NCBI GenBank assembly: GCA_943328715.2
Contig: CALQBB020000055.1
Location: forward strand, 1 to 6,312
From: Polynucleobacter meluiroseus
GTDB lineage: Bacteria; Bacteroidota; Bacteroidia; Flavobacteriales_D; Crocinitomicaceae
DNA: 6,312 bases
Direction of reading: 5' to 3'
Part shown: positions 1 to 6,013 of the stretch, piece by piece
Layout of the letters: the number at the start of each line of letters is the position of its first letter
Numbering within the stretch: position 1 is the stretch's first letter
The notes under the pieces: generated by a model
The model's database searches: none
Told to the model about the DNA's origin: nothing
Seen by the model: only the letters and a program-made list of their open reading frames with translations
Made by a program: the position numbers and the translations under genes

Positions 1-422
1 ACTGGAGTAATTTCCGGTGTGTGATCAATTTCCTTTGCAACTTCAGGTGCTTTAGGTTCTTCTGGCGCGACTACAACTGGTTTTTCAGTAGCAAATACTT
101 GACGCTTGATTTCCTCCAAGTTAATGGCATCTCCTTCATCCTCATCCTCAGATGAATCAGACATTTTTGGAGCGTCTGCTGGCTTATCGCTCAACGTGAC
201 AGACTCACGTTTTTCTCTACGAGAAGAAGCCTTAGACTGCTCTTTCATAGATTGATCAGCCGCAAATTCTTGGCACAAAAGTTCAAAATGATCCTGCTCC
301 AAACGTGTGTTTGGATTGGAATCAATTTTAATTCCTTTAGACTCTAAGAACTCCACCAAAGTTGGTAGTCCAACATTGAGTTCACCTGCTGCTTTTCCTA
401 ATCGAATCGGTTTTCCCGCCAT
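1..422 (-). CDS. infB: Translation initiation factor IF-2, N-terminal part (cut by left window edge)
   Basis: IF2 is the GTPase that brings initiator tRNA to the ribosome in the cytoplasm. Only about 140 N-terminal codons are visible. The reading frame opens at ATG 422-420 and stays open to the edge. The first residues, MAGKPIRLGKAAGELNVG, then a short helical stretch ending near residue 55, match the small IF2 N-terminal domain of Bacteroidetes IF2 (basic, with an LPTLVEFLESKGI-like helix). After it comes a low-complexity linker rich in Lys, Glu, Ser, Pro and Ala, with an acidic patch (SSEDEDEGD) near residues 89-97; such long variable linkers before the G domain are normal in IF2. The G domain itself (G1-G5 motifs) lies outside the window, so the call rests on the N-terminal domain plus position: it starts 35 nt after nusA in the rimP-nusA-infB order conserved in bacteria. 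No Shine-Dalgarno is seen, which is usual for this phylum. Confidence 0.9.
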   Translation of the reverse strand, partial: MAGKPIRLGKAAGELNVGLPTLVEFLESKGIKIDSNPNTRLEQDHFELLCQEFAADQSMKEQSKASSRREKRESVTLSDKPADAPKMSDSSEDEDEGDAINLEEIKRQVFATEKPVVVAPEEPKAPEVAKEIDHTPEITP

Positions 423-457
423 ATTTATCCTTTTACGCTTCTGTAAGTGGAAATAAT

Positions 458-1693
458 TTATTCAAATTCTGCTTGTAAAATTCGGAATACTTCCTCAATC
501 GTTTCTTTTTCAAGATCCGTACGTGATACTAAATCAACCACGCCAATTTCCAAAACAGATTTCGCTGTATCACAGCCAATTGCTTTCAATTCATCGATTA
601 TCCAACTATCGATTTCATCCGCAAATTCCTCTAAATCAACATCCTCTACATCTACTTCTCCATCACGGTATACATCAATTTCGTAACCGCTTAATTTTCC
701 AGCCAATTTAATATTGTTTCCACCTTTACCGATGGCTAATGACACTTGGTCTGGTTTCAAGTATACTTTTACTCTTTTTTCCTCTTCTAATATTTCCATA
801 GAAGTCACCTTCGCTGGAGATAAAGCTCTTTGGATCAACAACTGGTTGTTTGTTGTATAGTTGATCACATCGATATTTTCATTTCTTAATTCACGAACAA
901 TTCCATGAATACGAGATCCTTTCATTCCAACACACGCTCCAACTGGATCAATACGGTCATCATATGACTCCACGGCAACTTTCGCGCGTTCTCCTGGTTC
1001 ACGTACAATCTTTTTAATGGTAATTAAACCATCAAATACTTCAGGAACTTCTAATTCGAACAAACGCTCTAAGAATTCTGGTGCTGTGCGAGAAAGGATG
1101 ATCACAGGCGTGCTGTTTCTCATATCTACTTTCGCAACAACAGCTCTCACTGATTCTCCTTTTTTGAAGAAATCAGAAGGAATTTGTTCAGATTTCGGCA
1201 AAATCAATTCGTTATTGTCATCATCCATGACAAGAATTTCTTTTTTCCAAACTTGGTAAACTTCACCAGTAACAATTTCACCAATACGCTCTTTGTATTT
1301 TTTGTAAAGGTGGTCTTTCTCTAGTTCTAGAATACGTGAAATTAAATTTTGGCGCAGAGACAATACATTACGACGTCCGAAATCGACAAATTTGAATTCT
1401 TCCGTTACTTCCTCCCCGATTTCAAAATCTGGTTCAATTTTAATTGCATCTGAATAAGCGATTTCCGTGTTTGGATCTTCTACTTCTCCATCATCAACAA
1501 TTTCTTTATTCAAGAAAATTTGAACATCACCTTTGTCGATATTAACGATGATATCAATGTGTTCATCTGTATTGAACTTTTTCTTAAACATTGCTCGGAA
1601 AACATCTTCCAAGACATGTTGCATTGTTTGTTTGTCAATGTTTTTTAATTCCTTAAACTCCGAGAACGAGTCAACTAGTTCCGTACTATTCAT
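458..1693 (-). CDS. nusA: Transcription termination/antitermination protein NusA
   Basis: NusA binds RNA polymerase and nascent RNA, modulating pausing, intrinsic termination and antitermination. The 411-residue product shows the family's domains in order: an RNAP-binding N-terminal domain (about 1-125, containing FVDFGRRNV near 102-110), an S1 RNA-binding domain (about 137-201), KH1 (about 225-290, with the signature REPGERAKVAV at 231-241 and GACVGMKGSRI at 252-262), and KH2 (about 300-345, with AIGKGGNNIKLA at 320-331). After an acidic linker (about 345-362, EVDVEDVDLEE) comes one C-terminal helix-hairpin-helix-like segment (about 363-411). E. coli NusA is about 495 residues with two acidic repeats; this shorter form with a single C-terminal module looks usual for Bacteroidetes, from memory. 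The ATG at 1693 lies 5 nt after the rimP stop codon, so the two are almost certainly cotranscribed and probably translationally coupled. No Shine-Dalgarno is visible. Confidence 0.97.
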   Translation of the reverse strand: MNSTELVDSFSEFKELKNIDKQTMQHVLEDVFRAMFKKKFNTDEHIDIIVNIDKGDVQIFLNKEIVDDGEVEDPNTEIAYSDAIKIEPDFEIGEEVTEEFKFVDFGRRNVLSLRQNLISRILELEKDHLYKKYKERIGEIVTGEVYQVWKKEILVMDDDNNELILPKSEQIPSDFFKKGESVRAVVAKVDMRNSTPVIILSRTAPEFLERLFELEVPEVFDGLITIKKIVREPGERAKVAVESYDDRIDPVGACVGMKGSRIHGIVRELRNENIDVINYTTNNQLLIQRALSPAKVTSMEILEEEKRVKVYLKPDQVSLAIGKGGNNIKLAGKLSGYEIDVYRDGEVDVEDVDLEEFADEIDSWIIDELKAIGCDTAKSVLEIGVVDLVSRTDLEKETIEEVFRILQAEFE

Positions 1694-1698
1694 AGCGT

Positions 1699-2175
1699 TT
1701 ATTTAAAAGATATAACAATTTTAGACTCTTTTATTTCTGTTAAGGGAAGCTCTAGTATTTCTTCCACTTGTATTCTTCTTCTTTTTTCCTCCGATTTCTG
1801 AAGGGAAATTTGTTTGATGACGATACTCGCTTCACCTAATTTCATTAACTCACCTTCGTACTTTTCTCCATTATTCATTACAACTTTGAAACTGCGTCCA
1901 ATGTTTTTAGAATACTGATTGATGTGACGAATAGGTTTGTCTAATCCAGCGGATGATACGTGCAATTCAAAGTCTTGCTTTTCTCTATCTAAGTTGTGTT
2001 CAATGTTTCTGGATACAGAAACACAATCGTTTACCGAAACCCCACCTTTGATTTTGTCTAGTTCAACATTGATCACGTTGCTTGACGAGATTGTCAATTC
2101 TACGACGTAAAGTCCATTGTCCAGCTCGGCAATGCGCTCGTCGATTAGTTCTAATATGAGTTTTTTATCTAACAT
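1699..2175 (-). CDS. rimP: Ribosome maturation factor RimP
   Basis: RimP binds the 30S subunit during assembly and is needed for efficient maturation. From the chosen start (MLDKKLILELIDERIAEL) the product has 158 residues, the usual family length. The N-terminal alpha/beta domain contains the conserved segment near GVSVNDCVSVSRNIEHNLD, followed by FELHVSSAGLDKPI, the most recognisable RimP signature (D-x-L-x-V-S-S-x-G-x-x-x-P type). The C-terminal SH3-like domain includes the NIGRSFKVV strand and ends with the typical KIVISFK. The frame is open further upstream, with ATGs at 2226 and 2247. The 2247 ATG lies inside the predicted promoter box and cannot be transcribed from it. The 2226 ATG would add 17 residues encoded by a hairpin, with no family resemblance. 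I therefore prefer 2175, although 2226 sits only a few bases after the predicted transcription start. First gene of rimP-nusA-infB. Confidence 0.95.
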   Translation of the reverse strand: MLDKKLILELIDERIAELDNGLYVVELTISSSNVINVELDKIKGGVSVNDCVSVSRNIEHNLDREKQDFELHVSSAGLDKPIRHINQYSKNIGRSFKVVMNNGEKYEGELMKLGEASIVIKQISLQKSEEKRRRIQVEEILELPLTEIKESKIVISFK

Positions 2176-2188
2176 TTCTTGTAATAAA

Positions 2189-2210
2189 AGAGGGGACTTT
2201 CGTCCCCTCT
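2189..2210 (-). promoter_or_regulatory. Terminator-like hairpin in the rimP-nusA-infB leader (candidate attenuator)
   Basis: On the minus strand the leader contains AGAGGGGAC-GAAA-GTCCCCTCT, a perfect 9-bp stem closed by a GNRA-type GAAA tetraloop. It is followed by TTTATTAC, so four T's run from the stem end before the first A. It ends 13 nt before the rimP ATG and starts about 20 nt after the predicted transcription start. The shape resembles a weak intrinsic terminator or an mRNA-stabilising/translational control element. No minus-strand gene upstream needs termination here, because the neighbour is transcribed away from it. A role in controlling the operon is inference. Confidence 0.6.
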
Positions 2211-2236
2211 CGCTGCATTCGTTCATAAATGTGGTA

Positions 2237-2266
2237 CAAATATACATCCTTTTTATGGAAATACAA
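2237..2266 (-). promoter_or_regulatory. Promoter of the rimP-nusA-infB operon (Bacteroidetes type)
   Basis: Reading the minus strand, TTG (2266-2264) is followed after 19 nt by TATATTTG (2244-2237). This fits exactly the Bacteroidetes primary sigma factor consensus, a -33 TTG and a -7 TAnnTTTG separated by about 19 nt. Transcription should begin a few bases downstream, near 2230-2233, giving a leader of about 55-58 nt that contains the hairpin and ends at the 2175 start codon. The start site is inferred, not seen. Confidence 0.75.
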
Positions 2267-2279
2267 AATCAAATGGACT

Positions 2280-2287
2280 TATCTTTG
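2280..2287 (+). promoter_or_regulatory. Possible -7 promoter element (TATCTTTG) for the DUF3109 gene
   Basis: TATCTTTG matches the Bacteroidetes -7 consensus TAnnTTTG and lies only 4 nt before the ATG at 2292. No clean TTG is present at the expected distance upstream; the nearest candidate is the weak TATG at 2254-2257. The upstream half of this promoter would overlap the divergent rimP promoter. If the box is used, the mRNA would start at or next to the start codon, i.e. be leaderless or nearly so. Confidence 0.45.
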
Positions 2288-2291
2288 TAGG

Positions 2292-2861
2292 ATGCTGATA
2301 GAAATAGAAAATAAAATCGTTACCACTGAGTTATTTGAACGCAAATTCGTATGTGACTTAAACGCATGTAAAGGAGCTTGTTGCGTGGAAGGTGATGGTG
2401 GTGCGCCACTCACACTGGAGGAAGTGGCCATCATCGAAGAAAACTATGACAAAATCTCGGTACACATGCGTCCTGAAGGAATTGCAAATGTAGCTGAAAA
2501 AGGCATCTACTATTCGGATGCGGAAGGTCATCCTGCTACGACACTTGTCAACGGACAAGAATGTTCCTTTGTTTATTTCGATGAGTCAGGAATCACGAAA
2601 TGTGCAATTGAAAAGGCCTATTTACAAAATGAAATTGGCTTTAAAAAACCGATTTCATGTCACCTATATCCTATTCGTGTGAAACAATTCAATCACATTA
2701 CAGCATTGAATTATGAAGAATGGCACATTTGCAAACCCGCTTGTGCCTGTGGAGAAAAATTGGACGTCCCTGTTTTCAAATTCTTAAAAGAACCATTAAT
2801 CCGGGCATTCGGGACCTCGTTTTATGACGAGCTTCTTGCCATTGAAAAGGAGATCCAATAA
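2292..2861 (+). CDS. DUF3109 family cysteine-rich protein
   Basis: The protein of 189 residues is recognised as the DUF3109 family common in Bacteroidetes; its biochemical role is not established. Ten cysteines are present: an N-terminal cluster C21, C26, C30, C31 (FVCDLNACKGACCVEGDGGAP), C91 and C104 in the middle (LVNGQECSFVYF; GITKCAIEKAY), C123 in KPISCHLYPIR, and C147, C151 and C153 (WHICKPACACGEKL). The KGACC and ISCHLYPIR stretches recall the CxxCC-type putative metal or Fe-S binding YkgJ-like proteins, so metal binding is a reasonable inference, with C/H ligands. No signal peptide or membrane segment is seen, so it is probably cytosolic. An in-frame ATG at 2229 would add 21 residues of non-family sequence and lies upstream of the candidate promoter box, so 2292 is chosen. 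It stands alone, divergent from rimP and convergent with cox1. Confidence 0.88.
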   Translation: MLIEIENKIVTTELFERKFVCDLNACKGACCVEGDGGAPLTLEEVAIIEENYDKISVHMRPEGIANVAEKGIYYSDAEGHPATTLVNGQECSFVYFDESGITKCAIEKAYLQNEIGFKKPISCHLYPIRVKQFNHITALNYEEWHICKPACACGEKLDVPVFKFLKEPLIRAFGTSFYDELLAIEKEIQ

Positions 2862-2874
2862 AAGTGAATCACAT

Positions 2875-2903
2875 AAAAAAATCCTGACGTTTCCGCCAGG
2901 ATT
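2875..2903 (-). terminator. Rho-independent terminator of the act-cox operon
   Basis: The inverted repeat AATCCTGACG-TTTC-CGCCAGGATT (2880-2903) forms a 10-bp stem with one A/C mismatch (seen on the plus strand). On the minus strand it is followed by a run of seven T's (plus-strand A's at 2875-2881, partly inside the stem base). It begins about 20 nt after the cox1 stop codon, so it ends the cox transcript. Plus-strand transcripts from the DUF3109 gene meet the same hairpin 18 nt after their stop, but the following CTTAATGTTTG is a poor T-tract; termination in that direction may be weaker. Confidence 0.85.
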
Positions 2904-2923
2904 CTTAATGTTTGTCCATTAGA

Positions 2924-4735
2924 TTAATGCTCTACTTCGCCTTCGGCTAATGGAACATCCTGAGGGATAAAGTCCGTATCAGCCCCTGGCTTAGAATAAT
3001 CGTAAGGCCATCTGTGAACTACCGGTAAAGCACCAGGCCAGTTACCGTGAATGTGTTCTACTGGAGTTGTCCACTCTAATGAGTTTGCATTCCAAGGATT
3101 TTGAGGTGCTTTTGGACCTCTGAAAATACTATAGAAGAAGTTGAATAAGAAAATAAGTTGACCAAGCGCAGCAACTATCGCGAAAATAGTAATGATTACA
3201 TTTAAGTCCATCATCATATCTGCAGTTGGAGAATCTGTTTCCGTATATACTGAATAGTCGTAGTAACGTCTTGGTGCTCCTGCTAATCCAACAAAGTGCA
3301 TTGGGAAGAATACTCCGTATGCTCCAATCAAGGTAATCCAGAAGTGAGCATAACCCAAACGCATATTCATCATTCTACCAAACATTTTAGGGAACCAGTG
3401 GTAAACACCGCCAAACATACCGAATACTGCAGACATTCCCATTACAATGTGGAAGTGAGCTACTACGAAGTACGTATCGTGCAATGCAATATCCAACGCT
3501 GAATCCGCAAGGATGATTCCAGTTACCCCACCTGTAATAAACGTTGAAACCAATCCAATCGCAAACAACATCGCTGGTGTAAGAATCAATGAACCTTTCC
3601 ATAATGTTGTTAAGTAGTTAAATACTTTAACCGCAGATGGAATAGCAATCAATAAGGTTGTAAATACGAACACGCTACCTAAGAATGGATTCATCCCTGT
3701 TACGAACATGTGGTGACCCCAAACGATAAAGGATAAGAATCCAATCGCAAGGATTGAACCAATCATCGCTTTGTAACCAAAGATTGGTTTACGAGCATTG
3801 GTTGCAATAATCTCTGAAGACAATCCAAGAGCTGGTAGTAATACAATGTATACCTCAGGGTGACCTAAGAACCAGAATAAGTGTTGGTATAATAATGGTG
3901 ATCCACCATGATTTGCTAACATTTCACCACCCACAATGATATCAGATAAGTAGAATGACGTTCCAGCTAATCTATCCATTACTAACAATAAGGCTGCTGA
4001 TAATAAAACCGGGAAAGATAATACACCTAAGATTGCTGTTACAAAGAAGGCCCAGATTGTTAAAGGCATTCTTGTCATGCTCATTCCTTGTGTACGCAAG
4101 TTGATTACTGTTACGATGTAGTTCAATGAACCGATCAATGAAGATGCGATAAAAATCGTCATGGAGAACAACCATAATGTCATTCCTAAACCTGATCCTG
4201 ACACTGCTTGTGGTAAAGCTGAAAGTGGAGGGTAGATTGTCCATCCGGCCATTGCTGGTCCTGACTCTACGAATAGAGAAACCAACATGAGCAATGAAGA
4301 AAGGAAGAAGAACCAGTATGATAACATGTTCAAGAATCCCGATGCCATATCTCGTGCTCCTAATTGCAGGGGAATCAACATGTTCGAAAAGGTTCCTGAT
4401 AATCCACCTGTTAACAAGAAGAATACCATGATGGTACCGTGAATTGTTACTAATCCTAGGTACATATCCTCTTTCAATACACCATTTGGTGCCCATTTCT
4501 CACCTAAGAAAAAACTTAAGAAATCAGAACTTTCACCCGGCCAAGCCAATTGAATACGGAATAAGATAGACAAGATCATTGCTACCAAGCCCATAAAAAC
4601 AGCAGTCATCAAAAACTGCTTTCCAATCATCTTGTGATCTTGAGAGAAGATGTATTTTGAAATAAAATTCTCTTCGTGGTGATGGTGATCATCATGATGA
4701 TCGTGTCCGTGTCCTTCGTGTGCTACTGAAGCCAT
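2924..4735 (-). CDS. ctaD: Cytochrome c oxidase subunit I (A1-type heme-copper oxygen reductase)
   Basis: Catalytic subunit (cox1) that reduces O2 to water and pumps protons in the inner membrane; 603 residues with about 12 membrane helices from residue 40 to 537. All active-site residues are visible: low-spin heme a ligands H99 (TIHGTIMVFF) and H429, heme a3 ligand H427 (HDTYFVVAHFHIV), CuB ligands H292, H341 and H342 (GHPEVY and WGHHMF), and Y296 for the His-Tyr crosslink. E294 in HPEVY marks the A1 type with a D-channel; D129 (GARDM) is the channel entrance and N118/N136 line it. K370 (PSAVKVF) is the K-channel lysine. R489/R490 (GAPRRYYDY) contact heme propionates. The N-terminus has a histidine cluster (residues 6-20) before the conserved FISKYIFSQDHKMIGKQF, and the C-terminal tail is soluble. 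It starts 29 nt after cox2 and is the last gene before the terminator; no subunit III or IV gene follows here. Confidence 0.98.
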   Translation of the reverse strand: MASVAHEGHGHDHHDDHHHHEENFISKYIFSQDHKMIGKQFLMTAVFMGLVAMILSILFRIQLAWPGESSDFLSFFLGEKWAPNGVLKEDMYLGLVTIHGTIMVFFLLTGGLSGTFSNMLIPLQLGARDMASGFLNMLSYWFFFLSSLLMLVSLFVESGPAMAGWTIYPPLSALPQAVSGSGLGMTLWLFSMTIFIASSLIGSLNYIVTVINLRTQGMSMTRMPLTIWAFFVTAILGVLSFPVLLSAALLLVMDRLAGTSFYLSDIIVGGEMLANHGGSPLLYQHLFWFLGHPEVYIVLLPALGLSSEIIATNARKPIFGYKAMIGSILAIGFLSFIVWGHHMFVTGMNPFLGSVFVFTTLLIAIPSAVKVFNYLTTLWKGSLILTPAMLFAIGLVSTFITGGVTGIILADSALDIALHDTYFVVAHFHIVMGMSAVFGMFGGVYHWFPKMFGRMMNMRLGYAHFWITLIGAYGVFFPMHFVGLAGAPRRYYDYSVYTETDSPTADMMMDLNVIITIFAIVAALGQLIFLFNFFYSIFRGPKAPQNPWNANSLEWTTPVEHIHGNWPGALPVVHRWPYDYSKPGADTDFIPQDVPLAEGEVEH

Positions 4736-4764
4736 TTTAGTTAATTTAAAATATTATACGAATC

Positions 4765-5991
4765 TTAATTTGTCATTGTTGTATCCATTGCCGCTGCTAC
4801 TGGTGCAGCAGGAGCTGGAAAATATTTATCCTTGAATGTTTCTTTTTTCTTCGATGCCATCCAAGCATTGTAAGCCGCTTTTTCCTTAACGACAACAATC
4901 ATTTTCATTTTGTAGTGAGCTCCACCACAAATCTTGTTACACATTAACGTGTAATTAAACGCTGGATTGTTTTTTGACTTACGCATTTCCTCCGTTGTCA
5001 TAGATGGAGTAAACTTCAAGCGAGTTGGCATACCTGGTACAGCATTCATTTGTGCACGCATGTGCGTAAAGAAAGCAGAGTGAATTACATCCTTTGCTCT
5101 TAATGAAATTTCATATTGTTGACCTTTACACAATACCAAGGTGTCTTTTTGAATAATATCATCCCAAGCAGAAGCATCCAATTTCTTGTTATGATTTGCT
5201 TTCATTTGAGCCAACAAACGGTACAATCTCTCTTTTCTCGATAAATCAGCACGGAGTGCATTCGATGTAGAGTCATTAAAGATGGTATCTCTGTTATTTA
5301 ACAACTTTTGAATACGACTAATACCATTAGAACCATTTAACATGTTATTAAGGGCAGAATCAATCGTATTGCTTGTTAACAAGGCTAACTCGTTGTTATC
5401 CGTTGTTAATTTATAGTCATATTTTCCAAGGGTGTTATCTTGTCCTGCATAACGCGCTGTCCAGTCAAACTGTTTAGAGAATAATTCCACACGAATAGCT
5501 TCTTTACCTGTTGGAGCAACTAAATCATTCCATGTTTGAAGTCCTAAGATGATGATTACCGCCAAAACGATTGCAGGAACAACTGTCCAGATCATCTCTA
5601 ACTTATTGTTGTGCGGGTAATAAAATGCTTTTACACCCGGTTTTTTTACATACTTAAAGGTAAAGAAGAACAACAAAAAGTTTGTGAAGAAGAAAATCAT
5701 GATAACGATTACGAAATTCAAATTCAATAACCAATCCGTTTCTTTTCCTTCCACTGATGCAGCTACACCTCTTCCTGTCCAACCATAAGCGGTCATTAAG
5801 TAGATAAAACCTAAAAACAAGGCGATCATAAAGCCGAGCATTAATCGCGCATTTAGGCGGTTATCTCTATTACTGACTTCATGTTCTCCATTCTTTCTCA
5901 ACTTAGCTGAAATTTCGTAAACACGAACTAACTGAGCAATAGCAATTGCTCCGAGAATGATGACGATTAATATGATTAATTTATTTTCCAT
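4765..5991 (-). CDS. ctaC: Cytochrome c oxidase subunit II (CuA subunit)
   Basis: This subunit (cox2) accepts electrons at the binuclear CuA centre and hands them to heme a of Cox1. The CuA ligands are all present: H304 (DVIHSAFF), C351, C355, H359 and M362 (CNKICGGAHYKM). Four hydrophobic segments (about 3-21, 48-68, 91-112, 134-151) precede the periplasmic cupredoxin domain, against two in the textbook subunit; charge distribution (basic loops at 22-47 and 113-133) places the C-terminal domain outside. At 408 residues it is longer than the usual 230-330, because of the extra N-terminal helix pair and a polar insertion at about 196-284 within the cupredoxin domain. Aromatic region: QFDW at 174-177. 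There is no CxxCH, so no fused cytochrome c. The Ala/Pro-rich tail (391-401) looks disordered. It starts 22 nt after the upstream gene. Confidence 0.97.
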   Translation of the reverse strand: MENKLIILIVIILGAIAIAQLVRVYEISAKLRKNGEHEVSNRDNRLNARLMLGFMIALFLGFIYLMTAYGWTGRGVAASVEGKETDWLLNLNFVIVIMIFFFTNFLLFFFTFKYVKKPGVKAFYYPHNNKLEMIWTVVPAIVLAVIIILGLQTWNDLVAPTGKEAIRVELFSKQFDWTARYAGQDNTLGKYDYKLTTDNNELALLTSNTIDSALNNMLNGSNGISRIQKLLNNRDTIFNDSTSNALRADLSRKERLYRLLAQMKANHNKKLDASAWDDIIQKDTLVLCKGQQYEISLRAKDVIHSAFFTHMRAQMNAVPGMPTRLKFTPSMTTEEMRKSKNNPAFNYTLMCNKICGGAHYKMKMIVVVKEKAAYNAWMASKKKETFKDKYFPAPAAPVAAAMDTTMTN

Positions 5992-6013
5992 GATGCTTTA
6001 ACGATTGTATAAA

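Noticed and set aside
423..457. Possible hairpin between nusA and infB (TTAC...GTAA)
   Set aside because: Only 4 bp of pairing with no T-run; expected by chance, and the genes are clearly cotranscribed.
447..1259. Several plus-strand open frames of 60-80 codons opposite nusA
   Set aside because: They are antisense to conserved NusA domains, low in complexity (Ser/Thr or His/Leu rich) and without promoter or family features.
2245..2247. ATG at 2247 as the rimP start
   Set aside because: It lies upstream of and partly in the TATATTTG promoter box, so it would not be in the mRNA made from that promoter.
2229..2291. Upstream ATG giving DUF3109 21 extra residues
   Set aside because: The extra residues do not fit the family start, the stretch overlaps the rimP promoter, and the candidate TATCTTTG box lies within it.
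3972..4496. A 174-codon open frame on the minus strand overlapping cox1 in another frame
   Set aside because: It lies wholly inside the highly conserved cox1 coding region; the translation has no recognisable family and follows from codon bias of the real gene.
4673..4722. Repetitive GATGATG/CATCATG-like DNA near the cox1 start as a repeat element
   Set aside because: It is explained by the His/Asp codons of the Cox1 N-terminal tail and is not a separate repeat.
4736..4764. TATAATATTTTA in the cox2-cox1 gap as an internal promoter
   Set aside because: It lacks the TTTG of the Bacteroidetes -7 box and has no -33 TTG at the right distance; AT-rich spacer is the simpler reading.
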